A stretch of 64,000 nucleotides of DNA. Source: Enoplolaimus lenunculus. Taxonomy: Eukaryota > Nematoda > Enoplea > Enoplida > Thoracostomopsidae. Below are positions 12,487 through 23,956 of this stretch, one piece after another. A program made the translations under genes and the position numbers. The stretch lies in assembly GCA_030248215.1 (NCBI GenBank), contig JASANG010000072.1, positions 79,226 to 143,225 of the forward strand, read 5' to 3'. Within the stretch, counting starts at the first letter, position 1; the number at the start of each line of letters is the position of its first letter. The notes below the pieces were generated by a model, which saw nothing but the letters and a program-made list of their open reading frames with translations, did not search any database and was not told where the DNA came from.

Positions 12487-13231
12487 GTTGGTACGTTATT
12501 CAGTTTTGGACATGCAAATTAGGTCAATACCCCCTGTAAAGGGTAGCCAGGTCTTAAATCAGTTTCGAACTTCGATTATAGAGTTTGCGCGGAATTTCTA
12601 AGAATACTTTTGCAGTTTAAGCTTGCATTTTATAAGTGGATTTACAGAGTTTATTCGAGTTTGAAGACATATTTGGATTAAGGATTGGTGTTTGCTGGAA
12701 TTCGGGGGAAATCAGAAAATTTGGGGAAAATGGGGAAACTTGGGAATTTTTGGGAAAGTTTAGTAATTCTAACGGGGTTAGTTTGGTACGAAATTTGGAG
12801 TATTTAGGGAATTTCAGTGTAATACTAACACGGTTACGATTGCACGGCTTGGGGAAAATTCAGAGCACCTTGGATGAGCTGATGGCTGGACTTAACCACA
12901 ATTTAGGCATAAATTAGCGGCCAATTTCAGGTCAGGCTTCCACGGTCAGGACAATTATAAATTGTTGTAATTACGTTGTTACCGGTGTTATATTTGGTTC
13001 GGGCTGGGCAATATTAAACGGTAAACGACTGCAATTCTGAGCCGGAGCTGTATAGCGTCATTGAAAAAAGAAAATGACGAACTTTTCATATGGTGACCAC
13101 GACGGTCTCAATGCTGGTTTGGTAGTTGTAGTTGGTTGAAGGAAAATATTGGGGGAAAAGGAGAAATAAAGGAGTTTTTGGGAAAAAGATTGAATGTTCA
13201 GAATCTGTAAAACAGGGAAAGGAAAAAGGAT
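12487..13231. other. No gene seen; locally G-rich strand
   Basis: From about 12,690 the plus strand has repeated GGGAAA/TTGGGGAAA words, giving an open frame of 93 codons at 12,636-12,917 rich in Gly, Glu and Phe. The bias looks like decayed simple repeat rather than coding sequence, and no domain is visible. Confidence 0.45.
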
Positions 13232-13505
13232 AATAGGGTTTTGGTTTTGCAAACGGCTTGGGAATCTTTTGAGTCGTTTGCCATTAAATTTCTCGGATTT
13301 ATAGGCTTTGGAATTTTGGTTTTGAAACCGGCTTGGGACTAGTTCGGGTCGCTTGCCATCAAATGTTTTGGATCTACAGGCTTTGGGATTTTGGTTTTGA
13401 AAACGGCTCGGGACCTTTTTGAGTCGCTTGCCGTAAAATGTTCTGGATTTGCAGGCTTTGGGGTTTCGGTTTTGCTAATGGCTTGGGTCTATTTTGATAT
13501 AGCAT
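13232..13505. repeat. 75-bp tandem repeat, about 3.5 units
   Basis: The words TTTTGGTTTTG, CGGCTTGGGA, GAGTCGCTTGCC and CAGGCTTTGG recur in that order. The GCTTGGG/GCTCGGG words start at 13,256, 13,331, 13,406 and 13,481, exactly 75 bp apart. Units differ by several substitutions, so the array is not recent. No gene is implied. Confidence 0.8.
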
Positions 13506-13837
13506 GCCGTAAAATTTTGACGGAAAGTATATATATTTCCTTTTGAGATGAACTGACTTGGTCCGAAAAGTTTTTGTTAATTGCCATTTCCGCTAACCTT
13601 TTTTCCTGATTTAATGAAGTTTATGCAGCTTGTCTGCGTGGAATTTTAAATTCACAGTTTTCGCCGTTCAATGATTACTCAAAAACCGATAGTATATTAA
13701 CTGACAATGCCCATGTGGTACACGGTTGAGAATGCCACTCCAAACCCAAGCCGAGAACAGGCGCTACAGCACCAGATTAATCTCAAACAAATTTCAATAT
13801 TCAACCAGTACTGAATACGAATACGGAGCTATTATGA

Positions 13838-13866
13838 ATAAATAATAATAATAGTAATAATAATAA

Positions 13867-13897
<31 letters not shown>
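13838..13897. repeat. (AAT)n microsatellite
   Basis: Nearly pure AAT trinucleotides. The MITE at 13,898-14,040 interrupts this tract, and AAT repeats resume at 14,041-14,130. Confidence 0.9.
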
Positions 13898-13898
<1 letters not shown>

Positions 13899-14040
13899 GC
13901 CAAAGTTACTTTTAGGGGCGTAACAGTAGATTAGGTGTATTCCTAAGCCTAAGCCTAAGCAAGAAATGTAATCTAGAATCTAAATCTACTCTTTTATAGA
14001 CTCACCAGAAACCTGGACGCCCCTTAATGTACCATGGGCC
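13898..14040. mobile_element. MITE, GGCC-ended family (copy C), inserted in (AAT)n
   Basis: The left end GGCCAAAGTTACTTTTAGGG pairs with the right end CCCCTTAATGTACCATGGGCC. The interior has CCTAAGCCTAAGCCTAAGC, so it lies in the opposite orientation to copy B. Both flanks read ATAATAAT, as expected for an 8-bp duplication, though this is trivial inside an AAT array. It is 143 bp long and non-coding. Confidence 0.8.
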
Positions 14041-14130
14041 ATAATAATAATTATAATAATAATAATAATAATAATAATAAAATATTATTAATAATTATAA
14101 TAATGATAAAATAATAATAGTAATAATAAT
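14041..14130. repeat. (AAT)n microsatellite, continuation
   Basis: AAT repeats resume directly after the MITE. The poly-Tyr, Ile and Leu frames on the minus strand are translations of this repeat. Confidence 0.9.
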
Positions 14131-16844
14131 ACAACAATGCTAACCGGATCAATATCCGGCAACGTCCAAGTCCCAAAAGTGTTTTGTACTTTATCAAGTG
14201 AAATTGATATATCAAATAAATAAAAATCAACAAACAGCTCAAAAAATTGTTTTATAGTCTTGAGAGCTGCCCACAAACTGACGGCAATATTTCTTATATG
14301 ATTTTTGTGCAGATAAAACTAATCTGTCAAAATCCAAAAAATTCAACTTCATACACCGCCAGCGAGAGCCCCCGACCTCTTTTTTTCTGATATATTTCGC
14401 TCTTGGTAATCATATTAAGTAGAGCGAAAAAAGCCTCACACACACACACAGACATTCACTATGTTCCGAGTTGCAAACTTAAACAGCAAATTTTTGATTT
14501 CGAGGCAGAAAATAGTTCGCATTATCTTCACTGTTGAGCACAAGAAAAGATTTTCCTTATAAAATTTACTTATTCCTTTCCGAAAGACTCGAGGGCTGCA
14601 GTAATAATTTTTTACAATCAAAATACATGTATCAGCCACACCGTCGCGGAGATTTAGTCACACAAGCGTTAAATTTCCAGGTCACGTCATTAAAATTCAT
14701 TCGTACCATCGATTCTTTTGCCTCGTTTTTAAAATCTGCATGCTGTTCATAAATGCTCGTCTTCGCGTATCAAACAGTATCTTTCATAAACGCTGTGAAT
14801 GTTTTCAGCATTGGTCAAAACGCTATTTCATCACCGCCATTAATCGCGGTTCATGTTACCAATTGTGCGCGTGGTACCACTTTTGTCACCTATCCATAGC
14901 AGGCGCTAGAAACAACCGATATAGTTTGATAGCTAGCTACTACCCATATATGCTAGGTACGTTACGTTTGTTCGGTTTGATACCCATATGTGTACCTTGC
15001 GATTTTTTAACAATACTTATAGCTAATGTAATTTTTTATGTTTTTTGAAAGACAAATTGTGCAAAAGATTAAACCAAATTTAAAATGAAACTCACCGTAC
15101 TGAGTCGTTTTAAAGTACAAGCTTTAAGGTTCATCATGTTGACATCTATATGGGCTCCGACGAGCAGACATCTCGACTCTACTCATATGGGTAGGTCAAT
15201 ATTTTGAAAGCCTACCTATGCAAACATTTTATTTCCTGTTCGTATCTGTACGGGTAACGAAAACTTAGTGTGTATTGCTATGAGCATATAGTAACAAAGC
15301 AGATAACAATTCATGATCAGTTTGCAGCCTAAAATTTTTGACAAAATTCCATGTTCTGCTATACAATCCTATTAATAATTCATTTCTTTTAAATTTAAAT
15401 AAACTTTTTTTCAAATCAGACTGCAATTTGTAAGTGTTTAAAAGTAGATCAGCTCTTGCTGGATAAACTGCATTTTAATCTGTGAGTATAATTTTGTAAA
15501 AAAATGTTTTAAGAAAAATCACCCAACTACAACAATATCTCAGCGACGTAGACTTTATTTCAACCTCGTTTCCCTGAATACAAAATTGAACAACTTTGCC
15601 GTGGTGTGCGACTTACTTTTTGCACTGTGTAGCACATTTCAACAAAATTTCTTTATCCGAAGGTATACATACTATCGAAAACGCCTGTTTTTCGGAATGT
15701 TTAAAAAACTTTTTGGCTACTTATATATACGCTGAGCGTTATAAATCATGTAAAACATTTCTTAAAATTTACTTAAATCGAACATCAAAGTCACGTGAAG
15801 CCGTCGTTATCCCGTGTCACCCACACTATTATCAACCAATAAGTATATATATTTTTATCAGGAAATGATTTTTGGTTTTTAACTCCAATACAAACTCATA
15901 AAATATTTAATGTTCAGTGATTGACAAAATATATACATACAAATCATTAAAATGTTTCCAATTTTTGTGCGAAATCTTCTTAAATTTCGACAAATAGTAT
16001 TTTGTCAGATATATTCCCAGATTTACGGTACGTACCACTGAGCATTTTATTACAATTTCATATTTTTGGGCAAAGTAAAAACAAAGTTCAAACAGAAAAG
16101 CGACTTTCAACTTGGCGGAAATTTTTTCGGAATTTCCGAAACTTTAAATTGCAGCCATTCTCTCAAATCTTCGACAATAAATTCAACAGCGTTGTTATGG
16201 TATTTCGTTTCAACTTTGGTTGAAAAAATTCGTTGACAACCGACTCCGTCTCGGGTTTATTACCTTATGCGGTTGCACCATGGGCTCTGTATATATTCAC
16301 GATTTAACCCACTGAGATTGCGGTCTAAAACTGTTTACAACGCATTCTAACCAAATCAGTTCTAACAATTATGTGTAAGCTTTCAACATCTGGTGAGAGA
16401 AATTCGCAAGTTGGCTTTTAGCACACGCAGTATATATAAGATAAGAGATTCTCAGGACTAATGTTTCTGAAGTTTCAGACTGTAGTGTTAAACAGCTCGG
16501 CCAATGTCTCAATATATATTCAAGAAATTACCATTGCCAATTTTTATAAGAAAGAAATTTTTATATTGAAGAATGAATTCTTTGATTTTGATGTATGTAA
16601 ACGAGTTGCTCCGTTTATATATTCTTTAAGTGTGTATATATATCCCTATATAAATAAACCAATTTCAAGGATATTTCGGATGGAGCGCAGGCTACCTTCA
16701 CTTCAATGTTCTCAAGAACGAATACGCCTATTCATATACAGATAAATATATGCATAAAGATAAAAGCCGACACACAGACCTCAAACAAAATTCAGATAAT
16801 AAAATCTGAAATATTTTAGCTTCTTAAAGGGCCTCGATACATAA
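14131..16844. other. No gene seen; AT-rich non-coding
   Basis: Open frames of up to 102 codons (14,740-15,048 plus strand) occur, but composition, lack of domains and overlap with others argue against coding. I looked for splice-bounded conserved segments and recognised none. Confidence 0.5.
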
Positions 16845-17282
16845 CAGGGTGCAACCGGAAATGAAAAATATTGGAGTCGGAGCCGGAGGTCAACGAAACT
16901 TGCCGGAGCAGGAGGTGAGGCGAAATTAGGAGGTTGCCTACAGCCGGAGATCTGCCTCCGGCTCCGGTAGAAAATCGACCTCCGGTTCCGGTAGAATTTT
17001 TGCCGGAGGTTCCGGCAATTTCGGTAGTAAAATTTTGCACAATTTTGCAAAATTTATCTGTTTAGCGCGTTTCGATCTGCTTTTGTCACAATTTTCAGAA
17101 ATGAATTTCCGAAATTTGGCCGAAAATAAGCGTAAAACCAAACAACTTAACTACATATTGCAAATATTGGCTAAAATTGACTAATTAACCATCACTGTTA
17201 CTACCTAATTTCGCCTCACCTCCTGCTCCGGCAAGATTCGTTGACCTTCGGCTGCGGTATTTTTACTTCCGGTTGCACCCTG
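16845..17282. mobile_element. hAT-like MITE, CAGGGTGCAACCGGAA ends (long subfamily)
   Basis: The element starts CAGGGTGCAACCGGAA and ends TTCCGGTTGCACCCTG, a perfect 16-bp inverted pair. Subterminal parts carry repeated CCGGAGGTC, CTCCGGCTCCGG and GCCGGAGCAGGAGGTGAGG words, also mirrored at the other side. The flanking octamers ATACATAA and ATAATGTA match poorly, so the insertion may be old. Overlapping minus-strand ORFs of 67-89 codons are by-products of the CCGG repeats. Confidence 0.8.
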
Positions 17283-17910
17283 ATAATGTAGCATTCAGCA
17301 GAACCAAAAAGCCAGAAATGGAATTGAACTGAAAGCAATCTATTAAGATTTTCTCTTATATTTCACTTTGTTATTTCCGAAATAAATTTCACGCTCAAAA
17401 TTAAATACTAGAAACAAAATTGCTCAGCACTTCAGCAACATGGGATATGTTTCATATTCATGTTATTAATAAGGTAGTTAAACTAAACGAATTCTATCGA
17501 TCAATGTAACCTGGTTAAGCATCAAAAAGCAATTGCGGCATGTTAAGGGCAACGCTTTGAGCATACCACGTTACCGAAAAAATTTCAACGTTGTCCAGGG
17601 AAAATGAAATAAATGCGTTACATAGAGGCTTTCAACCGTTAAACTTGTTTTCCCATGTTAGATCAAAAATAGGATAAATTCAGAGGTCGAGATAGTTGAC
17701 TCGTTCTTAGTGCTTCGATTGTGGGCGTCGCTTTTGACAATGTATTAATATGTATGGCACTGTTGAACAAAATTCGTCATCAGAATAATACAAATAGATG
17801 CACTCCTTTTGTAGCTGATAGCCATGATTCCAATTAGCTCATTCATTATTATAAAAACGCATTTTATTCAAGTAAAAAGTTATATAAGTACAACGTGATA
17901 CCACAGTACC
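17283..17910. other. No gene seen
   Basis: AT-rich non-coding sequence with no repeat ends and no open frame worth noting. Confidence 0.5.
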
Positions 17911-18728
17911 ATGGATGTTACTTTTAGAGTCATACCGTTTTCTCGCACGACTGTAATAGAGTAGGGTTAGGTTTCAATCTATTTTTTTGCTTTATGCTAA
18001 GGTTCAGATTATATATACTTTATATAACATTATTTATATGTGTAGAAGTAATGCGCTATTCACGTTTAACTGGGGCATCCCGGAACACGTTTTGTCCCAT
18101 GTTGATTCGACGTTAACATAAAATTTTGTGCTCTGAATAACGGTTTGTAGACAAAATTTAAATGTCACATGATATTGGCCTACAAATTCCGCATCTCCAG
18201 AAGTCATCGCATATAAACAGCCATATGTCACATAATACCGAGGGATATTTATGGGAATATCATATGATTTATGAAATTCTACCGAAAATCACGTGATATT
18301 GTGCAGGGCAATGTAATTTGTGCGCACGAATAATATAAGAAAAAGCCAGATAATTTAGCTGTCACTGATTCGAATAGTAAATTAACATCTATTTTTCTGT
18401 TTCTGGTGAATGTTTTGCCTAAATATATTCCTAAGTACAAATAATTCAAACTTTAAATTTTAATATATGATATTCTACAATACATTCTGGCTAGTTTAAA
18501 ACAACCTTGCAGACATTTCCATTGCAGTACAAATAGTGGATGTCACATAAAATAGCAGACAATTCAAAGTTTTGGAATTTGACATGAAATTTAGGTATAG
18601 AAAAAATGTTACCCGCTAATGTAATAGCGACACGACGTGTTCCAGGCTGCCCAGTTACAACGTGACCCCCGCATAAGGCTTAAGAATATGCTTGCTCTAG
18701 ACCTACGGCTCTGTAAGTAACATTGGCT
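17911..18728. mobile_element. Possible long relative of the GGCC-ended MITE
   Basis: The left side has GGATGTTACTTTTAGAGTCA followed by GTAATAGAGTAGGGTTAGG. The right side has CATAAGGCTTAAGAATATGC, then CTCTGTAAGTAACATTGGC. This is the same end order as copies A-D, with about 820 bp between the ends. The termini are degraded and no target duplication is clear. The 65-codon minus-strand frame inside shows no transposase motif. Confidence 0.45.
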
Positions 18729-20093
18729 CGAGTTTTTAGTTGCCATAGATGCGTTTCAAACAATACATTTCAAAATGTTTTTTCGTAAGTGGCCAAACAA
18801 AACAAAGAATCCCTGACGAGTACCTAAAGTGCTAAACTTGGCTCTCCCACGCTCGCCGTCTCAAACGTGTAAACAAAAAATGCGAAATTGAAACGATAGA
18901 CATAAACAACCGACTGAGGATAGAGAAACACGTTTAATAAGTTAAGGCACCAAATTGAAAACAGCACATAAGAAAGAACCTTGAAAAAACGCATATTAAC
19001 ATAACGCAAGCGTTTATAAACCACACATACCTTTGAATTGGATTATACATCGCCAAATACCGTCCTTGGTCCTGAAAATCATAGCTAGAGCGGCCTGCCT
19101 GCTAATCCTAAGCTTCCTGCCTCTGAAAGTGCCCCTGTCTCTCATTAGGGCAGGCCGATAAATTGAAATGAGCCAACGTATTGATCTGGGCAGAAAAGGT
19201 AGACTTACGCTATTGCACTGCAAACAACTGTTTAAAGTGATCAATTCACTACATGCATACTTACTTATATATAGCGTTAACTAAATCTCTCACGGCCTTG
19301 AACATGTGCGAAAATCTATCCCAATTACCCAGAACATTACCAGGACAGTACCGAAGAACAGTTACAAATAATAACAAATGCACTAGTATTGCCACAGTTT
19401 GAGATGCACAGAGGATACAAAATGTCCCTACCCGGGTACTCAACGTAATATAATTCAATTTAGCACATCATTTGTTAAAAAGCTGTGTTATTGCAGTTAA
19501 TGAGAGGTTCTCAAACGACTGGGGTGCTCCCGGTAAATTTATAATTTCAAAAAATTATCAAACTACGAAACTGACCATTCACTGATTCGGAAGTTACAAG
19601 ATCTATCACCAACTTGTGATTGGAGCGACAAAGATTTTGAAAATACGAGCCCTTGAAATCATATTCCATAACCAATTTTTAAAAATTTAAAAATCGTTTT
19701 GTCGCTCAAATGACCGAATTAAAAACAGATCATTGTTTATTTGGTGGACAAAACAGATGGGTTCCGCCCAAAATTAACGTTTCCTTTACTGCCAAAACCA
19801 ATGTACCTGGCTCTCAAAGTTACCAATTGTCACAATACTATACACAAATAATATCGTTATTTCTACGTTACAATTAACTTTAAACAAATAAACCATTTGT
19901 TTGCGTTTAATGTTAATAGAAGTTGTTACAATCCTTAATATACGCTGTTAGCAATGGAAAATTCATTTGCCCAATAAAGCGTTGTATGATAGATAACAAT
20001 CGTGTCCCATGTTAATTGTATTAGCCACTTCAGTAGAAGACAGTGGAACTTACAGTCTGGCAACTTAGGCTTAGGATTATAATTAGGTTTGGC
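18729..20093. other. No gene seen; AT-rich non-coding
   Basis: A few short minus-strand frames (60-76 codons) without domain content. A small isolated CTTAGGCTTAGG word at about 20,062-20,080 lies just before the MITE at 20,094. Confidence 0.5.
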
Positions 20094-20288
20094 GGCCCAT
20101 GTAAACATCAGAGGCGGAACATTTTTCTGTAAGACTTGAATGAAGTAAGCTTAAGATTAATACTAATTTTTTGCTTGGCTTAGACTTAGGCTCAGGCTTA
20201 GACTTAGGAATATGCTCATTCGGACGTTTAGTCTTAGGCTTGGGAATATGCTTACAATACTGTTCCGCCCCTGTTCTTTACATTGGTC
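20094..20288. mobile_element. MITE, GGCC-ended family with TTAGGC runs (copy D)
   Basis: The start GGCCCATGTAAACATCAGAG and the end CTTTACATTGGTC match copy A across the whole length, including the internal CTTAGACTTAGGCTCAGG hexamers and two AATATGCT spacers. Both flanks carry the octamer GGTTTGGC, a perfect 8-bp target duplication in non-repetitive sequence. This is the best evidence for the mobility class of the family. Confidence 0.9.
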
Positions 20289-20933
20289 GGTTTGGCATAG
20301 GCGTTTTAAGCAGGCCCCCATAAACAACATTGGTCAAAATCGTGGTTAAACCTGGTTCAAAAAATACCAGAAACGAAAAAAAAATGAAACTAATGCTCGA
20401 ATTTCTACGATAACCATATTGTGAAAAATACGTGATTTCAGTATAAATAGGTTAATTAATACGTTAGCACACCAAAACTATTTTACAGCGAATTTAGCAA
20501 CGTTTAACACTTCAATCCTGCTATATATATACCTCGCATCGCTGTATCCAGTAAACAAATTTTATATGCAACAGTGCATCACAGAAACAATAATCAAAAT
20601 AATAACAGAACAACAAATCAATCGCAGTTTGTTTATAATCATCCACAAATATTAGAGTGATATGACTGCCAGATACACACAAAAATAACGCCAATTGGTC
20701 CATAAACGCCAACGGCCAAAGAACAAATGCAATACAAAAATATAGTTAAATCACGCCGCTCAACAATTCCTCATTCCTGGGACAATACTTCAAAACATTT
20801 GCTATTTATGCCACAATGTTTCAAACTCCAATATCCGAATCATTTCCTCTAGATTCGAAAATTCTCTGAAATGGCAAATCGCTATATCGTTCGAGCGGTT
20901 ATTTTGGCCAAAATTCACACATTCTAAATCCAG
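20289..20933. other. No gene seen; 3' flank of the exon that follows
   Basis: AT-rich DNA lying downstream, on the minus strand, of the stop codon at 20,934. If that exon is real, its 3' untranslated region would start here. Confidence 0.4.
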
Positions 20934-21086
20934 TTATGATCTCGACTGAAAACTGCAATCGCTATTACTGCGGCTGCCAATCATAAGGACATTTTTATTA
21001 TTACTGTAATTATTATTATTATTATCATTATTATTATTCGCATCTCCATCATCATCGTTTTGTATCGGTGTACAATATACAATATT

Positions 21087-21148
<62 letters not shown>

Positions 21149-21375
21149 GCTGTTGTTGTTGTTGTTGTTGCTGATGATGTTGGAGTGAGAATTTATAATT
21201 ATTTGTTATGCCACGGCGCTGATCGTGCTCGCCAGCGATTCTGTTGCCATCAGGCAACATATCATTGCTATTGTTACTGCTACTACTGAGTTCATTTGCA
21301 GTGACTGCATTTGGAGGCAGTGTCGATGAACGATGCGGCAAATTGTATGGTTTGTACGGAAGACGCAACGAATCT
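20934..21375 (-). CDS. Terminal exon of a minus-strand gene, Gln/Asn-rich tail; possibly the ROCK C-terminus
   Basis: Read on the minus strand, a clean acceptor (ATTTATTTTCAG) precedes 442 nt of open frame ending in TAA at 20,936-20,934. The peptide starts DSLRLPYKPYNLPHRSSTLP, then has a Ser/Asn stretch, about 30 glutamines, an Asp/Asn-rich stretch, and ends near SNSDCSFQSRS. It is hydrophilic and low in complexity; no domain is visible. The acceptor needs an incoming phase 2 intron. The nearest upstream minus-strand coding exon is the last ROCK exon (27,247-27,368), where the sequence CATAA/GTAAGA offers a phase 2 donor overlapping its stop codon. Splicing there would join ...VDHK to DSLRLPYK. 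That would be a 5.9-kb intron and is inference; it could equally be the end of another gene. Confidence 0.5.
21085..21170 (-). repeat. (CAA)n glutamine-coding microsatellite
   Basis: The plus strand is nearly pure (TTG)n with one CTG interruption. On the minus strand it codes the glutamine run of the exon at 20,934-21,375. The plus-strand poly-Val frame is a shadow. Confidence 0.9.
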
Positions 21376-21627
21376 CTGAAAATAAATAAACAAACACTCA
21401 ATTTAACAGTAAGTCCCTATGACACTGTACTGTTTTACTGCTTATCTGTTCTCTGAAAATAGAAATTGTTTATTTTTTCTTTAAATGTATACAAATGTGT
21501 ACCGGTTGCAACTATATATTCAGTTTGCCCATTATTAATTATAAGAGTCCGGGCACTTGCAGACAGAGAGACCGGTAGAACTAGAGACACTGGGAGCCTT
21601 AGGCTCAGAAAATGGTTCTAAGTAGTT

Positions 21628-22543
21628 TTCAAATTTATACCAGTTTACTATTTTTTCAAATTTATACCAGTTTACTATTTTTTCAAATTTATACCAGTTT
21701 ACTATTTTTTCAAATTTATACCAGTTTACTATTTTTTCAAATTTATACCAGTTTACTATTTTTTCAAATTTATACCAGTTTACTATTTTTTCAAATTTAT
21801 ACCAGTTTACTATTTTTTCAAATTTATACCAGTTTACTATTTTTTCAAATTTATACCAGTTTACTATTTTTTCAAATTTATACCAGTTTACTATTTTTTC
21901 AAATTTATACCAGTTTACTATTTTTTCAAATTTATACCAGTTTACTATTTTTTCAAATTTATACCAGTTTACTATTTTTTCAAATTTATACCAGTTTACT
22001 ATTTTTTCAAATTTATACCAGTTTACTATTTTTTCAAATTTATACCAGTTTACTATTTTTTCAAATTTATACCAGTTTACTATTTTTTCAAATTTATACC
22101 AGTTTACTATTTTTTCAAATTTATACCAGTTTACTATTTTTTCAAATTTATACCAGTTTACTATTTTTTCAAATTTATACCAGTTTACTATTTTTCAAAT
22201 TTATACCAGTTTACTATTTTTTCAAATTTATACCAGTTTACTATTTTTTCAAATTTATACCAGTTGACTATTTTTTCAAATTTATACCAGTTTACTATTT
22301 TTTCAAATTTATACCAGTTTACTATTTTTTCAAATTTATACCAGTTTACTATTTTTTCAAATTTATACCAGTTTACTATTTTTTCAAATTTATACCAGTT
22401 TACTATTTTTTCAAATTTATACCAGTTTACTATTTTTTCAAATTTATACCAGTTTACTATTTTTTCAAATTTATACCAGTTTACTATTTTTTCAAATTTA
22501 TACCAGTTTACTATTTTTTCAAATTTATACCAGTTTACTATTT
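21628..22543. repeat. 27-bp satellite-like tandem array, about 34 units
   Basis: The unit TTTTTTCAAATTTATACCAG plus TTTACTA is repeated head to tail with hardly any variation. I saw one unit with five T instead of six (near 22,190) and one TTGACTA variant near 22,261. Because 27 is a multiple of three, the array gives a spurious 311-codon frame of repeated FQIYTSLLF, which switches frame at the one-T deletion. The near-perfect uniformity implies recent expansion or active homogenisation. Confidence 0.95.
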
Positions 22544-22714
22544 TTAAAGTAATTTTGGTTGAAAATGAATAATTAAAGACCTTTTTGATTCAAAACGAAC
22601 TATCCCGATTAAAACAAATGCGTCAAAACACTATGATACATAACCATATAATATATGTGCTTTTATATAGACCTTTAATTGCTGAGCTTGTAAGCGAGAT
22701 AGGCAACCTAACAA

Positions 22715-22940
22715 CAGGCTGCAACCGGAATTCCGGTACAAGTATATTTTTACCCTAAAAATGACTATAAAAATAAAATAAATTTTATTAGTTATAGTAT
22801 CCAAACCTTGACAAAATACAGAAAATTACGCGAATATATATCTGTCTTCAACTAACGTTATTCCACCAATAATATAGCAAAAAAGAAAATTAAAATAAAT
22901 TGTTCGGTGGCATGTATTTCTAACTTTCCGGTTCCGGCAC
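22715..22940. mobile_element. hAT-like MITE, CCGGAA family (diverged, one end lost)
   Basis: It starts CAGGCTGCAACCGGAATTCC and keeps the family interior (ATCTGTCTTCAACTAACGTT, then TTCGGTGGCATGTATTTC, then CTTTCCGGTTCCGG). It stops before the right terminus. It is more diverged than the copies at 24,364 and 26,084, so an older insertion. Confidence 0.7.
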
Positions 22941-22976
22941 AACAGCACTAAATAATACATAAGTGATGTACTGCAT

Positions 22977-23372
22977 TGACCCGAACAAGAGGGGGTCCCC
23001 ATTTTGAATACCAATCAATAGGAGTCCGTATCCCTAATTATAGTCCGTAAGCGGATAGACTCCCTAAACCCTAATTAGAGTCCATAAATGTCAATTAACC
23101 CTAATTGTAGCACAAAAATGACTCCAGGACCAAATAATTCGAGTTCGAAACTTTAAACCGTATATACTTAAATTTTGAAAGTACATTCCTAAGTATAGCC
23201 TTGCATCGCCCTAAACGTTTAATTCAACGGATAGTTGCAGTACCGAATATATATCATTAACGAAGGATGGCGGAGGGCGGGATAAAAATAAATAACAGTC
23301 CGTAACCGAATAACAAGGGGGTGCCCTCTAGAGAGGCCAAATAAATATCAGTTCCCCCTCTTATTCGGGTCA
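22977..23372. mobile_element. MITE-like element with TGACCCGAA ends
   Basis: The left end TGACCCGAACAAGAGGGGGT is the complement, with one or two changes, of the right end CCCCCTCTTATTCGGGTCA. The interior has repeated CCCTAATTA and AGAGTCCATAA words. About 396 bp, non-coding. No clear target duplication; the superfamily cannot be assigned. Confidence 0.65.
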
Positions 23373-23740
23373 CTACAGTATTCTAAATAATAAAAAGTTC
23401 AACGTGCACTTCAATACAGAAGGTAGCCATGAATGTGACAAGGCCTCAGGATTACAGCATTCACCGCAATAGCGCTAAAAGCGTCTAAACCACACAGTAA
23501 GGTGAAAAATATTAGAATTAATTAAAAAGACGTATAAAGAATGAATTTTCATCAAGCAGGTTAACTGAGGTTATTACGAAAGCATCCATTTTTAACCTCC
23601 ACCAGAACCAGTTTTTAGGTTCTTAGAACTTTAAACGTTATGCGTTATTCAAAATTTTAGTTTATTTTTTACAAATTAATCTCTCGATTAATTTGATTTA
23701 GCTTGACGTTTAATATATAAATTGTCACCTTTGACGTGTT

Positions 23741-23956
23741 AGGATTACGCTATACTTGACGTAAGGCGCCGTCCGCCACTGTGCCTCACCCATATGGCGC
23801 CGTCCGTCACCGTCAGTTACCATACGTTGTCGCACGTGTTATTTGCGTACGATACCGCACGGTGACGGACGGCGCCATACTGCTGACGGACGGCGTCGGA
23901 CCGTACCGTGCGGGTAACGCACGGCGCCGCCCGTCAACAAAGTATAGCGTAACCCT
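23741..23956. mobile_element. GC-rich fold-back element
   Basis: The ends AGGATTACGCTATACTTGACG and GACAAAGTATAGCGTAACCCT-like sequence are inverted. Between them lie many GGCGCCGTCCG / CGGACGGCGCC and GGTATCGTACG / CGTACGATACCG words, which would fold into a long hairpin. It is strikingly GC-rich in an AT-rich region. A related, one-ended copy occurs in each palindrome arm (30,866-31,050 and 58,754-58,938). Short ORFs across it on both strands are by-products. Confidence 0.65.

Noticed and set aside
21068-21289. Poly-valine protein on the plus strand
   Set aside because: It is the antisense shadow of the glutamine-coding (CAA)n run in the minus-strand exon.
21628-22543. CRISPR array
   Set aside because: Units are contiguous, with no unique spacers between repeats, and the DNA is eukaryotic.
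21612-22547. 311-codon frame of repeated FQIYTSLLF
   Set aside because: It is a translation of the 27-bp tandem array, open only because 27 is a multiple of three. It switches frame at a one-base deletion and has no splice or start context.
22264-22572. 102-codon frame with repeated IFSNLYQFT
   Set aside because: Another reading frame of the same 27-bp array.
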